Shown: positions 9,801 to 18,731 of the stretch, piece after piece
Layout: each line of letters begins with the position of its first letter
Numbering within the stretch: the stretch's first letter is position 1
Assembly (NCBI GenBank): GCA_035353855.1
Contig: DAOQAK010000012.1
Location: 8,383-72,382 of the forward strand
Source: Bacteroidales bacterium
GTDB lineage: Bacteria; Bacteroidota; Bacteroidia; Bacteroidales; CG2-30-32-10
Reading direction: 5' to 3'
DNA length: 64,000 nucleotides
The notes under the pieces: generated by a model
What the model was told of the DNA's origin: nothing
Database searches by the model: none
What the model saw: only the letters and a program-made list of their open reading frames with translations
Made by a program: the position numbers and the translations under genes

Positions 9801-10155
9801 CCAGAGATTTTTTTTCTCTTGTAATACCCAGAGCTGTAACAACAACTCCTTCAAGGTTGGTCGCACTTGATTCGAGCGCTACATTAATTGTAGTTTGTGT
9901 ACCAATTTCTACTTCTTGGCTTTTCATTCCAACAAATGAAAAAACCAAAGTTGTTGCTGTTGCAGGCACGCTGAGTTTATACTCTCCCGAAATATCAGTG
10001 ATTGTTCCGGTTGTTGTGCCTTTTACTGCAACGGTTACTCCAGGTAATGCGCTACCATCTTCTTTGCTGGTAACCTTCCCCGTAATAGTCTTTTGAGCCA
10101 TCGCAAACGTAAAGCTCAAAAGAAAAACTCCCAGTAAAAGGATAATTTTTCTCAT
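6856..10155 (-). CDS. SusC/RagA-family TonB-linked outer-membrane transporter
   Basis: 1099 residues. Signal peptide 1-20 (ending AMAQ), then the carboxypeptidase-regulatory-like domain (KTITGKVTSKEDGSALPGV, about 22-105), the TonB-box/plug region (VVVTALGITREKKSLGY; QIRGAKSLTGNNQALFVVDGVPI) and a 22-strand barrel ending in FNVKLNF with a terminal Phe. It imports oligomers across the outer membrane using TonB energy together with the downstream SusD-like partner. Length is normal for the family. Promoter: CAAATATA at 10195-10202 reads TATATTTG on the coding strand, 39 bases upstream of the ATG. Confidence 0.92.
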   Translation of the reverse strand: MRKIILLLGVFLLSFTFAMAQKTITGKVTSKEDGSALPGVTVAVKGTTTGTITDISGEYKLSVPATATTLVFSFVGMKSQEVEIGTQTTINVALESSATNLEGVVVTALGITREKKSLGYATQELKGDLVNTVKTDNFVNSLSGKISGVQVKKTTNIGGSTNIQIRGAKSLTGNNQALFVVDGVPISNDVSNTTSQQQAGQGFDYGNAASDINPDDIESINVLKGAAATALYGSRAANGVIMITTKKGSGSKVGKKGIGVTLNSGITVGFVDKTTFPTYQKNYGAGYGDYWTSADLNGDGIDEQWANTIDDASYGPKFDENLLVYQWDAVDPESPNYLKATPWVAAENGPVTFFNHPITFTNTVSIDNTTTVGSYRLSYTNYNQKGLMPNSELIKDNIYLSGSWKVTDKLTAAGSANYLTQKATGRNSTGYSDNICTSFRQWMETNVDMKDQWDAYDKTGRNVTWNCDPIDPVPAYWDNYYWTRYENYENDGRNRITGNMSLDYKVNDWFDIFGRVAGDSYNESQEERRAVGSIASEFGIGTTTDGSGGRNKQESGYLRRDITFTEYNYDVMLNFNKNISEDISFKGIIGNNIRRTEYNRIITATNGGLVVPGLYSLRNSHDPLSVRELATTIGVNGVYADASFGYKNYLYLETTLRRDHSSTLPVDKSKYYYPSISSNFVFSEFTKKLTWLSFGKVRLNYAQVGNGADFDQLTDNYAAVTPFYSPIYDVPSTKKNPELRPEMTKSIEGGLEMNFLGRRVGFDLAIYKTNTIDQILPMAISTATGYALEVVNAGNLQNSGIELTLNGTPVKQKNFKWDINVNWTKNHNKVLELMEGVDNLQLGSYQGGVTINAMVGEPYGVIYGTDYTYINGEKVLDPETGAPIATETSDNIIGNINPDWTGGISNTFTYKNWAFSFLVDIQKGGDIFSLDMYYGLATGLYPETDYTNDLGNPVRDPLDFNQYDADGNGIVSGGYTAASGGYIIDGVNPDGSINQTRIDAYNFGGFGYGSYPNKEFVYDASYVKLREVSLSYTLPSDKLSKCFITGATFSLIASNPWIIFKNLPYADPESGLGAGNLQGYTIGSLPSTRDFSFNVKLNF

Positions 10156-10194
10156 AGTGTTTGATTTTAGTTAAAAATTAAATTGATGTTGGGG

Positions 10195-10202
10195 CAAATA
10201 TA
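10195..10202 (-). promoter_or_regulatory. -7 element for the susCD-like operon
   Basis: On the minus strand this reads TATATTTG, an exact TANNTTTG. No good TTTG is seen at the -33 position. The predicted leader is about 30 bases. Confidence 0.5.
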
Positions 10203-10338
10203 AATGATATTTATTAGTTAAAAAAAATAAATTGATTAAATTTTTAACAATGGGGGTAATATTTTTTGTTAATAAAAATTTTAAAACCGTTTAGAATTTA
10301 TGGTTTTTCATCTATTTTTTAAAATGATTCATCGTAAT

Positions 10339-10986
10339 TTATGGAATATTTACTTTTTCGGTATTTTCAGTTTTTTTGTTTTCGGTCAATTTGCGAAAAT
10401 ATTTTTTCTGAAATAAAATTAAAAGTATAACTCCCGTGGTAATGCTGGCATCAGAAATATTAAATACCGGGCGGAAAAAAATAAATTCCTCACCTTGCCA
10501 AAAGGGGAACCAACCGGGATAATGACTTTGTATTATAGGGAAATATAACATATCTACTACTTTGCCGTGAAGGAAGCTACCGTAACCGCCGCCTTCAGGA
10601 AGTAACTGTGCTACCTGAAAGTAACTATCGTTGAAAATCATTCCATAAAAAGCGCTGTCGAGAATATTTCCTATTGCTCCTGCAAAAATGAATGATAAGC
10701 TTATGGCTAATCCAGTCGTAATCTCTTTCTTTTTTGCTTTACTGAATAAATACCATCCAATTACAGCAACAGCAATTATTCGAAAAATACTTAGGAATAA
10801 TTTTCCGTAATTACCTGCAAACTCCATCCCGAAAGCCATTCCATTATTCTCTGTGAAATGTATAATAAACCAATTTCCAAAGACATGATACTCCTGTCCA
10901 AGGTACATGTTGGTTTTTATCCAGAATTTTAAAACCTGATCAACAAACAGAACAAGAAAAATAACCAGAAATGATTTTTTCAGCAC
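10339..10986 (-). CDS. lspA: Lipoprotein signal peptidase (signal peptidase II)
   Basis: A 215-residue inner-membrane aspartyl protease that removes signal peptides from diacylglyceryl-modified prolipoproteins. Four transmembrane segments are visible. NNGMAFG (about 47-53), GNILDS (106-111), VVDMLYF (143-149) and FNISDAS (175-181) are the family motifs; Asp145 and Asp179 are the expected catalytic pair. An insertion of about 15 residues between them (PGWFPFWQGEEF) is usual in Bacteroidota. The start is a GTG. It is the last gene of the ileS-dksA-lspA operon, 39 bases after the DksA-like gene; ileS-lspA linkage is also seen in other bacteria. Confidence 0.93.
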   Translation of the reverse strand: MLKKSFLVIFLVLFVDQVLKFWIKTNMYLGQEYHVFGNWFIIHFTENNGMAFGMEFAGNYGKLFLSIFRIIAVAVIGWYLFSKAKKKEITTGLAISLSFIFAGAIGNILDSAFYGMIFNDSYFQVAQLLPEGGGYGSFLHGKVVDMLYFPIIQSHYPGWFPFWQGEEFIFFRPVFNISDASITTGVILLILFQKKYFRKLTENKKTENTEKVNIP

Positions 10987-11025
10987 AAGATAAAATTTTA
11001 ACGGTATTCAATAATTTATAGTTAT

Positions 11026-11823
11026 TTATCTTTTTTGGGGTTGTTGCAGTTTTGCTTCTATACTCATGGTTGCATGAGGTACAACGCGTAAACGTTCTTT
11101 TGGAATAAGCCTGCCTGTAACACGGCATATACCATAAGTTTTGTTTTCAATGCGTATTAGAGCATTTTCCAAATCGCGAATAAATTTTTTCTGGCGTGCA
11201 GCAAGTTGACTGTTTTCTTCTTTTGACAATACATTTGAACCTTCTTCAAGAACTTTGAAAGTTGGAGAAGTATCATTTGTATCATTTTCGTTTTTTGTAG
11301 TGTATGCTTCTGTTAATAAAGCAAGATCGCGATGCGCTTCTTCCAGTTTATCTAGAATAATTTTTTTGAACTCCATCAGTTCTTCGTCAGTATATCTTAC
11401 CTTTTCTACTACAGCATCATCGATTTTTTTCTGTTTCATTTCCGGCTGAATTGCTTTCTTCGTCTCTTTCTTCATTTCTTTTCTTTCAACTTTATTTACA
11501 ACAACTTTCTTTTCAATTTTTGGAGTAACCTGCAATTTTTTTTCTTTTTCTTGTTTTTTAGGTAATACAGGTTTTTTAATATTTTTCTTTTCTACTTTTT
11601 TAACAACAACTTTTTTTACTGCTTTAGAAATAACTTTTTTCTTCACAGGTTTTTTAGTTACCGCTTTTTTAATAACCTTTTTAGCAGTTTTTTTTACTGG
11701 TGCTGCCTTTTTTACAACTTTTTTAGTAGCGTTATTTTTCTTCACTTCCTTGCCTGACCGACCGGCAGGTTTATTCTTTTTCACTATAACAGCCTTACCT
11801 TTAATTTGTTTTTTCTTTTGCAT
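11026..11823 (-). CDS. DksA/TraR-like protein with long lysine-rich N-terminal tail
   Basis: 265 residues in two parts. About the first 140 are lysine-, valine- and alanine-rich repeats (KKVVKKAAPVKKTAKKVIKK-type), resembling histone H1-like tails that bind DNA or RNA. The remainder (about 140-265) is DksA/TraR-like: a coiled-coil hairpin, then TYGICRVTGRLIPKERLRVVPHATMSIEAK in the zinc-finger position. Only one cysteine of the usual C4 zinc site is left, as in other Bacteroidota family members. DksA proteins enter the secondary channel of RNA polymerase; whether this one does so without zinc is not known. It lies 23 bases after ileS and 39 before lspA in the same operon. Confidence 0.82.
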   Translation of the reverse strand: MQKKKQIKGKAVIVKKNKPAGRSGKEVKKNNATKKVVKKAAPVKKTAKKVIKKAVTKKPVKKKVISKAVKKVVVKKVEKKNIKKPVLPKKQEKEKKLQVTPKIEKKVVVNKVERKEMKKETKKAIQPEMKQKKIDDAVVEKVRYTDEELMEFKKIILDKLEEAHRDLALLTEAYTTKNENDTNDTSPTFKVLEEGSNVLSKEENSQLAARQKKFIRDLENALIRIENKTYGICRVTGRLIPKERLRVVPHATMSIEAKLQQPQKR

Positions 11824-11846
11824 GGTATGGTCGTTTAAAATTAATA

Positions 11847-14800
11847 TTAAACTTTTTTTACAAGTATTTTTGTTGAAATATCGTCAACCAACTCTACTGC
11901 TGTAGAGTTTTCGATGTCGATTGAATCAACAAGATTTAAAGATACTGCCAAAGTCTCAGCACAAATATATGAATTATTATTTCTAATGGATGAATTTATT
12001 TTTTCATGCTTTTCAACAAGTAAGGAAATTTTGTCGGTAACTTCAAACTGACTTTCCTTTCTAATATTCTGAATACGATTAATCAATTCACGTGCAATAC
12101 CTTCATCATGTAACTGTTCGGTAACGGTTATGTCAAGGGCAACAGTGAGGCTTCCCATATTGGTAACCAGCCACCCGGGAATATCTTCTGAAAAGATTTC
12201 CACATCGGAAAGATTTAGTTCAAAAGTTTCGCCTGCTATTACTAATTTATATATTCCTTCTTTTTCGATTTTATCAATATCGTTTTGTGAAAATTCTGAA
12301 ATGGTTGATGCTATTTGCTTCATCATCTTTCCGAATTTAGGGCCTAATGTTTTAAAGTTAGGTTTTATTTTTTTGATAAGAATTCCCGAAGCATTTGTTA
12401 TCAGTTCCAATTCTTTCACGTTTACTTCCGAAAGAATAATATTTTTTACTGCTTCAATTTGTCGTTTGAAATTTTCATCAAGTGCCGGAACCATTATCTT
12501 TCCTAATGGTTGACGAACACGGATGTTTACTTTCTTGCGTAGTGAAAGAACCATCGAAGAAATATTTTGTGCTATCTGCATTCTTTCTTCAAGTTCTTTA
12601 TTGATTTGCTTTTCGTCAGCAACAGGAAAATCAGTAAGATGAATTGATTCGGAATTAATTCTTCCGCTTACATTATTCAAATCGAGGAATAGTCGTTCTG
12701 CAAAGAATGGTGCAATAGGAGCCATCAATTGCGATAGAACTTCAAGGCATCTGTATAATGTTTGATAAGCAGAGATTTTATCGTTGGAATATTCACCTTT
12801 CCAGAACCTGCGTCGGCAAAGGCGCACATACCAGTTGCTCAAATGTTCGTCAACAAAACTTTGAATTGCTCTTCCTGCTTTGGTAGGTTCGAAATCATTG
12901 TAGCATTCATCAACATTTTTGATCAATGAATTCAATTGGGAAAGTATCCATCGGTCAATCTCCGGTCTTTTTTCAATAGGTATTTCAGTTTCTTTGTAAT
13001 TGAAGTTGTCAATATTTGCATAAATTGCAAAAAAGTTATACGTATTATATAAGGTACCGAAAAATTTACGTTGGATTTCGCCTATGCCTTCTACGTCAAA
13101 TTTCAGGTTATCCCATGGCTGCGAATTGGTAATCATATACCAGCGTGTAGCATCGGGGCCATATTTTTCGATGGTTTCGAATGGGTCAACTGCATTGCCC
13201 AAACGTTTCGACATTTTATTTCCTGCTTTATCCAATACAAGTCCGTTTGAAACCACAGTTTTGAAAGCTACGGAATCGAATAACATGGTTGCAATTGCAT
13301 GAAGCGTAAAGAACCATCCACGAGTCTGGTCAACACCTTCAGCAATAAAATCAGCAGGGAAATATTCTTTTAAATTATTTTTATTTTCAAAAGGATAATG
13401 GAATTGTGCATAAGGCATAGAACCTGAATCGAACCACACATCAATCAAATCAGGCTCACGGAACATTTTATTTCCTTTTGGTGAAACCAAAATAATTTCA
13501 TCAACATACGGACGGTGAATATCAAACTTCAAATAATTTTCAGCGCTGTTATCGGAAGGGGTGAATGAAGCAAAAGGATTTTCTTTCATGAACCCGGCAG
13601 CAATTGATTTTTCAATTTCTTTTTTCAGTTCAGCAACCGAACCAATGCAAAGTTGTTCGCTTCGGTCTTCGCTTGTCCATACAGGAATTGGGACACCCCA
13701 AAAACGTGAACGTGATAAATTCCAGTCAACTAAATTTTCGAGCCAATTCCCGAAACGACCGGTACCAGTGGATTCCGGTTTCCAATTAATGGTTTTATTT
13801 AATTCGAGCATCCTTTCTTTGTATGCTGTCGTTTTTATAAACCATGAATCGAGCGGATAGTAAAGAATAGGTTTATCGGTTCTCCAGCAATGCGGATAAG
13901 AGTGTTCGTATTTCTCAGTTTTGAAACATTTATTTTCTTTCTTCATTTTCACTACGATGTCAATATCTACACTTTGACTTGTAGCGGGATTGAAGTTAGC
14001 ATCGTATTCAGATTTCACATATCTTCCGGCAAATTCACCCATAGCATCAATAAACTTTCCTTGCTTGTCAACCATAGTAAGCGCACCCACATGATAAAGC
14101 CTGTTCATACGGAAGTCGTCGGCGCCAAAACTTGGAGCGATGTGAACTATTCCGGTTCCATCAACTGTTGTAACAAAATCGCCAACTACTACGCGGAATG
14201 GGTCGCCATCTTCGGGTTGTGCATAAGGTAATAGTTGTTCGTAGCGTAAACCTTCTAGCTGTGTGCCTTGGTATTCGGCAATTACAGAGTATGGAATATT
14301 TTTTTGTCCGGCCTGGTAATCTTCAAGTTTCAGTTCTTCATTTTTTTCAGGAAAATAATTCCTGAATAAGTCTTTCGCAAGAATTACTGTAATAGGTAAT
14401 GAAGTGTATTGATTGAAAGTTTTTACAACAACATAATTTATTTTTGCACCTACTGCCAGTGCTGTGTTTGAAGGCAATGTCCATGGTGTAGTTGTCCATG
14501 CAATGAAAAATAAATCGCCATGAATATCTTTAAAAAGAAATTCCGATTTCTGATTTTTTACAACTTTAAATTGTGCAACAGCTGTTGTATCTTTTACATC
14601 TTTATAACATCCCGGAAGATTAAGTTCATGTGAGCTTAGTCCTGTGCCTGCTGCGGGAGAGTATGGCTGTATGGTGTAACCTTTATATAATAATCCTTTT
14701 TGATATAAAAGCGAAAGTAAATGCCAAACCGATTCAATATATTTATTATCGAAAGTGATATATGGGTCGTTAAGGTCAACCCAGTAGCCCATTTCCTTCG

Positions 14801-15209
14801 TAATGTCGTCCCATTTATCCTTGTATTTCATGACCTCACGACGACATGCTTTATTATAATCAATAACAGAAATAGTTTTGCCAATATCTTCTTTGGTGAT
14901 TCCTAAAGTTTTCTCAACTGCAATTTCAATAGGTAAGCCGTGAGTATCCCATCCAGCCTTGCGTTTAACCTGGAAGCCTTTCAAAGTTTTATAACGACAG
15001 AAAATATCTTTAATGGCACGCGCCATAACATGATGAATACCCGGAAGCCCGTTAGCAGAAGGAGGTCCTTCATAAAAAACAAATTGCGGCTTGCCATCTC
15101 TAGTTTCAATACTCTTCTCAAAAATGCCGTTATCGTCCCAGAATTTGCGAACATTCTTACCCAATGTAGGTAGGTCGAGTTGCTTGTATTCTGTGTATTT
15201 CTGTTTCAT
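11847..15209 (-). CDS. ileS: Isoleucyl-tRNA synthetase
   Basis: 1120 residues; charges tRNA-Ile with isoleucine. The HIGH-equivalent PGIHH is at about residues 56-60, the editing domain (TTPWTLPSNTALAV) follows, and KMSKR is at about 665-669. WWFFTLHAI-type and DVWFDSG motifs fit IleRS. The C-terminus lacks the cysteine zinc finger of E. coli IleRS and instead has the eukaryote/archaea-like extension (HDEGIARELINRIQNIRKE), which makes it the long 'type 2' form. First gene of the ileS-dksA-lspA operon. TACCTTTG on the coding strand (plus 15241-15248) is a likely -7 element 32 bases upstream of the ATG. Confidence 0.95.
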   Translation of the reverse strand: MKQKYTEYKQLDLPTLGKNVRKFWDDNGIFEKSIETRDGKPQFVFYEGPPSANGLPGIHHVMARAIKDIFCRYKTLKGFQVKRKAGWDTHGLPIEIAVEKTLGITKEDIGKTISVIDYNKACRREVMKYKDKWDDITKEMGYWVDLNDPYITFDNKYIESVWHLLSLLYQKGLLYKGYTIQPYSPAAGTGLSSHELNLPGCYKDVKDTTAVAQFKVVKNQKSEFLFKDIHGDLFFIAWTTTPWTLPSNTALAVGAKINYVVVKTFNQYTSLPITVILAKDLFRNYFPEKNEELKLEDYQAGQKNIPYSVIAEYQGTQLEGLRYEQLLPYAQPEDGDPFRVVVGDFVTTVDGTGIVHIAPSFGADDFRMNRLYHVGALTMVDKQGKFIDAMGEFAGRYVKSEYDANFNPATSQSVDIDIVVKMKKENKCFKTEKYEHSYPHCWRTDKPILYYPLDSWFIKTTAYKERMLELNKTINWKPESTGTGRFGNWLENLVDWNLSRSRFWGVPIPVWTSEDRSEQLCIGSVAELKKEIEKSIAAGFMKENPFASFTPSDNSAENYLKFDIHRPYVDEIILVSPKGNKMFREPDLIDVWFDSGSMPYAQFHYPFENKNNLKEYFPADFIAEGVDQTRGWFFTLHAIATMLFDSVAFKTVVSNGLVLDKAGNKMSKRLGNAVDPFETIEKYGPDATRWYMITNSQPWDNLKFDVEGIGEIQRKFFGTLYNTYNFFAIYANIDNFNYKETEIPIEKRPEIDRWILSQLNSLIKNVDECYNDFEPTKAGRAIQSFVDEHLSNWYVRLCRRRFWKGEYSNDKISAYQTLYRCLEVLSQLMAPIAPFFAERLFLDLNNVSGRINSESIHLTDFPVADEKQINKELEERMQIAQNISSMVLSLRKKVNIRVRQPLGKIMVPALDENFKRQIEAVKNIILSEVNVKELELITNASGILIKKIKPNFKTLGPKFGKMMKQIASTISEFSQNDIDKIEKEGIYKLVIAGETFELNLSDVEIFSEDIPGWLVTNMGSLTVALDITVTEQLHDEGIARELINRIQNIRKESQFEVTDKISLLVEKHEKINSSIRNNNSYICAETLAVSLNLVDSIDIENSTAVELVDDISTKILVKKV

Positions 15210-15240
15210 TTAACGAATAAAATTTGATTAATAAAGTGTG

Positions 15241-15248
15241 CAAAGGTA
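15241..15248 (-). promoter_or_regulatory. -7 element of the ileS operon
   Basis: Reads TACCTTTG on the minus strand (TANNTTTG). A -33 TTTG at the proper distance is not evident. Leader about 25 bases. Confidence 0.5.
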
Positions 15249-15270
15249 AAAAAAAACAAAATAATATGAA

Positions 15271-16020
15271 CTAAAATGCTAATATTCCGGGATAATAAAT
15301 AAAGCGAATAGCAACATACGAGAGTTTCGACTTATAAGTTAGATCATAATCTTTGTTATCCTGGTTAGTTTTGATTGATCCGGTAAAATGATACGATGCC
15401 GAATTCTTTATAGCATACTGGAAAGAAACACCTATTTCAGTTTTCCTGTAATTGTTTTTTTTATGCACCATTGAAATCCCGAAATGAATATCGGGTGAAA
15501 ATATTTTTTGATTATCAGTTGTCATACTAAATGACGATATTAATGTATCGCCAGATGAATTAATAAGGAAAGGTCCTTTTTGTTTCCCTGTAATTGAATA
15601 AGGAATATTGTAACAATAAACAATTCCCAATTGATAATTAACAAACGAGCTACTATTGCTGGGTTGTTCGAAATTTAAAAGTAATGGAACTTCGGGAGAA
15701 AGAATTACAGGTCGAAATGATAACTTTCCTTCTACATTGAAAACATTAAAATTATAAACCCTGAAGGTGAATGATTTTACCTGGTATTGTATTCCTGTAA
15801 CAAAACTTATTCTTCTGAAAAGTTGTATGTTTCCTGTCAATCCCAACCCGGTTCCCATACGTTCAGCCCTTTTATACATATTATTTTCAAAGCTATTCGA
15901 AGCATCAAGGTCGAGCGTTTCATTAAGAGTACCTTTAATGCCAATTTGAAATGTTTGTGCATCAACAGAAATGCTGCAAACAAGAATAATAAACAATATT
16001 TTAAAAAATATTTTTTCCAA
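15271..16020 (-). CDS. Secreted outer-membrane beta-barrel-like protein, unknown function
   Basis: 249 residues if started at the TTG at 16020, which gives an immediate signal peptide (MEKIFFKILFIILVCSISVDAQ). The longer open frame upstream (to 16185) encodes a cysteine-rich stretch that does not look coding. TATATTTG on the coding strand at 16044-16037 lies just upstream of this TTG and would leave a leader of about 10 bases, supporting the choice. The mature part alternates hydrophobic residues with aromatic strand ends and finishes FIYYPGILAF, as in small outer-membrane barrels (PorT-like). No catalytic motif is visible. It is encoded by itself between ileS and dnaG. Confidence 0.6.
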   Translation of the reverse strand: MEKIFFKILFIILVCSISVDAQTFQIGIKGTLNETLDLDASNSFENNMYKRAERMGTGLGLTGNIQLFRRISFVTGIQYQVKSFTFRVYNFNVFNVEGKLSFRPVILSPEVPLLLNFEQPSNSSSFVNYQLGIVYCYNIPYSITGKQKGPFLINSSGDTLISSFSMTTDNQKIFSPDIHFGISMVHKKNNYRKTEIGVSFQYAIKNSASYHFTGSIKTNQDNKDYDLTYKSKLSYVAIRFIYYPGILAF

Positions 16021-16338
16021 TTTTTTTTGCGAAACGCAAATATAAAAAATTTTATCCGAAACTTTTTTATACTCGTTCTTATCAGGTTTGCAAAGGCAAA
16101 ACTGTTTAGAACGAGTTATACCGTACAGAAAACAAAAAATATTTTTGCAAAACTCTTTTCTGTCGGTATAAGTTCCAAATTCCAAATTCCAAAATCAAAG
16201 GCCCAAGAGATAGATTAATTCCGAAATTCGAAATTTAAATTTTAAAATGAATATCTATAAATCATTCAACAATTAAACATCCAACAATTAATCAATAGAT
16301 TTTTATTGTAATTTAGCAAATGCTTTTGAAAACAGAAA
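16021..16338. other. Intergenic region between the divergent barrel gene and dnaG
   Basis: About 320 bases without a convincing gene. It holds the minus-strand -7 element at 16037-16044 (TATATTTG), a patch of short AAATTCC-type repeats at about 16170-16195, and an AT-rich stretch leading to dnaG. TAATTTAG near 16313 is a one-mismatch candidate -7 element for dnaG. Confidence 0.4.
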
Positions 16339-18324
16339 ATGATCAGCAGGGAAGATATACAGAACATTCTTGAAACTTCACGCATTGAGGAAGTAGTGGG
16401 CGATTATGTTACACTGAAAAAACGCGGTGTGAATTTAATCGGGCTATGTCCTTTTCATAATGAAAAAACACCATCGTTCACAGTATCGCCATCGAAAGGT
16501 ATTTATAAATGTTTTGGTTGTGGAAAAGCAGGAAATTCCGTGAACTTTTTAATGGAGCATGAGCATTACACGTATCCCGAAGCATTGCGGCACCTGGCAA
16601 GAAAATATTTTATCGATATTGAAGAGGTACAGGAAAGTGCCGAAGAAATAATTGCCCAATCAGAAAAAGAAAGTCTGTTCAGCGTTTCGGCATTTGCACA
16701 AAAATATTTTTCGGAATGCCTTGTAAATACCGATGAAGGTAAAGCTATAGGCTTAACCTATTTTAAACACCGTGAATTTACAGAAGCGATTATCGAAAAA
16801 TTTCAGTTAGGTTATTGTCTTGAAGAATGGGAAGAGTTTACGAAAGCCGCAATTGAAAACGGTTTCAAGAAAGAATACCTGGTAACAACAGGACTTAGTA
16901 TTTTAAAAGATGAAAAACTGTACGACCGTTTTCGTGGTCGCGTAATGTTTCCTATTCATAATGTTTCCGGGCGTGTTATAGGTTTTGGCGGTCGAATACT
17001 TTCGGCAGATAAAACAAAAGCAAAGTATGTAAATTCTCCCGAATCGGAAATTTATCATAAGAGCAATGTTCTTTACGGAATTTATTTTGCAAAAAATTCA
17101 ATTATTTCGCAGGATAACTGTTTTCTTGTAGAAGGCTACACCGATGTTATATCGATGCACATGGCGGGTATTGAAAATGTTGTTGCCTCATCGGGAACAT
17201 CGCTTACTACCGAACAGATAAAACTGATTCGCAGGTACACGCCGAACATTACGATATTATACGATGGTGATGCCGCCGGTATCAAAGCTTCATTCCGTGG
17301 AATTGATATGATTCTTGAAGAAGGAATGAATGTGAAAATTGTTTTATTCCCTGATGGAGAAGATCCCGATTCATATGCGCGAAAACATCGACCTGCCGAA
17401 GTGCGCGATTTTATTAATCAAACAGCCACCGATTTTATAAAATTCAAAACCGATCTGCTGGTTAAAGAAACTGCAAACGACCCGATAAAAAAAGCAAACC
17501 TGATCAAAGAAATTGTTGGCTCTGTTTCATTGATCCCTGATGCTATTGTTCGCAGTGTGTACACGCGTGAATGCAGTTCGCTGATGAAAGTTCCTGAACA
17601 AACACTCATTAATGAAATGAATAAACTCCGCCGTAAGAAAGTAATGAAGAAAGCGGAGGAAATTGCTGAAGAGCAGGAACTACCCGAAAATACTGAATAT
17701 ACAGCCGAACAACAAATTGTAGTTGACGATACCAATACCGAATACCAGGAAAAAGCATTAATGTGTTTCATGCTGAATAATGGAAAAAAAACAATAACAA
17801 TTAAAGAAAGAATTGAAACAGAAACCACATCCGATTCGGGTAAAACCGAAATAATTGTTGAAGAAGTAAATTCTGATATTCCATTAGCCCAGTTTATTAT
17901 TCTTGATCTGCAAAGAGACCATATAGATTTTCAGAACCCGGTTTTTCAAACGATTATGAATGAATATTCAAAAATGGTTGAAGAAAACAATATTCCCGAT
18001 GCCCAATATTTTATAAATCATGAAAAAACGGAAATAAGTTCTTCGGCAATAGAATTATTATTTAACCCTCATAATTTGAGCGAGAACTGGATCAAACATC
18101 GCATAAGCGTGAAAACAGAAGAACAGGACCTTTATGCATCAGCCATCTCATATATTTATTCATTGAAGCTTAAGAAAGTCGATAAAATGATTTCCGAAAA
18201 CCTTGATGAGATAAAAAATTCAACTAACGAAGAAGATCAGATTCTCCTAATGCAAAAGCACTACAGGCTTATGAGAAGCAAAAAAGAATTTGCTGATAAA
18301 CTTACACGAATTGTTACAAAATAA
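16339..18324 (+). CDS. dnaG: DNA primase
   Basis: 661 residues; makes RNA primers at the replication fork. The N-terminal CHC2 zinc finger is complete (CPFHNEKTPSF ... YKCFGCGKAGN, about residues 37-65). The RNA-polymerase core and TOPRIM domain follow, with the EGYTD glutamate and YDGDAAG aspartates (about 258-310). The C-terminal helicase-binding region is present (about 450-661), so length is normal. It stands alone upstream of tRNA-Gln, not in the rpsU-dnaG-rpoD macromolecular synthesis operon known from other phyla. Confidence 0.96.
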   Translation: MISREDIQNILETSRIEEVVGDYVTLKKRGVNLIGLCPFHNEKTPSFTVSPSKGIYKCFGCGKAGNSVNFLMEHEHYTYPEALRHLARKYFIDIEEVQESAEEIIAQSEKESLFSVSAFAQKYFSECLVNTDEGKAIGLTYFKHREFTEAIIEKFQLGYCLEEWEEFTKAAIENGFKKEYLVTTGLSILKDEKLYDRFRGRVMFPIHNVSGRVIGFGGRILSADKTKAKYVNSPESEIYHKSNVLYGIYFAKNSIISQDNCFLVEGYTDVISMHMAGIENVVASSGTSLTTEQIKLIRRYTPNITILYDGDAAGIKASFRGIDMILEEGMNVKIVLFPDGEDPDSYARKHRPAEVRDFINQTATDFIKFKTDLLVKETANDPIKKANLIKEIVGSVSLIPDAIVRSVYTRECSSLMKVPEQTLINEMNKLRRKKVMKKAEEIAEEQELPENTEYTAEQQIVVDDTNTEYQEKALMCFMLNNGKKTITIKERIETETTSDSGKTEIIVEEVNSDIPLAQFIILDLQRDHIDFQNPVFQTIMNEYSKMVEENNIPDAQYFINHEKTEISSSAIELLFNPHNLSENWIKHRISVKTEEQDLYASAISYIYSLKLKKVDKMISENLDEIKNSTNEEDQILLMQKHYRLMRSKKEFADKLTRIVTK

Positions 18325-18400
18325 AGCTTCCAATTTTATTTATTCATAATTGTTTCAATGAAAATTAATAAAGTTATTGTGATAAATTTTGTCAATATTT

Positions 18401-18430
18401 TTTGTGCTTTAAAAATATTTTCTAATTTTG
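18401..18430 (+). promoter_or_regulatory. Promoter of tRNA-Gln
   Basis: TTTG (18401-18404), 18 bases, then TAATTTTG (18423-18430): a full match to the Bacteroidota consensus. The predicted start, about 18437, is 12 bases upstream of the mature tRNA. Confidence 0.75.
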
Positions 18431-18448
18431 CGTCCTCTTAATAGAATT

Positions 18449-18520
18449 GTCCTGTGGTGTAATTGGCAACACGTCTGATTTTGGTTCAGAAGAGTTCAGG
18501 TTCGAGCCCTGACAGGACAA
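18449..18520 (+). tRNA. tRNA-Gln (TTG anticodon)
   Basis: A 72-base cloverleaf: acceptor TGTCCTG (18449-18455) pairs with CAGGACA (18513-18519); the anticodon stem TCTGA/TCAGA encloses TTTTGGT with anticodon TTG; the T-arm has GGTTCGAGCCC. CCA is not encoded. It has its own promoter and terminator, so it is a single-gene unit. Confidence 0.95.
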
Positions 18521-18533
18521 CAAAAAACTCAAG

Positions 18534-18560
18534 CCTCCGTTGAATTGCGGGGGTTTTTTT
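18534..18560 (+). terminator. Terminator of tRNA-Gln
   Basis: CCTCCG (18534-18539) pairs with CGGGGG (18548-18553) with one G-U pair, and seven T's follow. Confidence 0.8.
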
Positions 18561-18649
18561 ATATAGCATATAAAAGAAATGATTATAAAAATGCAACATT
18601 ATAGTTGTAATAACGTAATAGGTCTCCGAAAATGAATTGGTAAAATGTT

Positions 18650-18679
18650 TTTGCAAAAGGAATTATTTTTATAAATTTG
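18650..18679 (+). promoter_or_regulatory. Promoter of the bactofilin-ATP synthase operon
   Basis: TTTG (18650-18653), 18 bases, TAAATTTG (18672-18679). The spacing is identical to the tRNA-Gln promoter. Predicted start about 18686, leader about 46 bases. No other strong promoter was seen before atpB. Confidence 0.7.
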
Positions 18680-18731
18680 TTACATATAATTGAATGAATT
18701 TTCATAGTAATCACGAAAATACTTTATAGTT

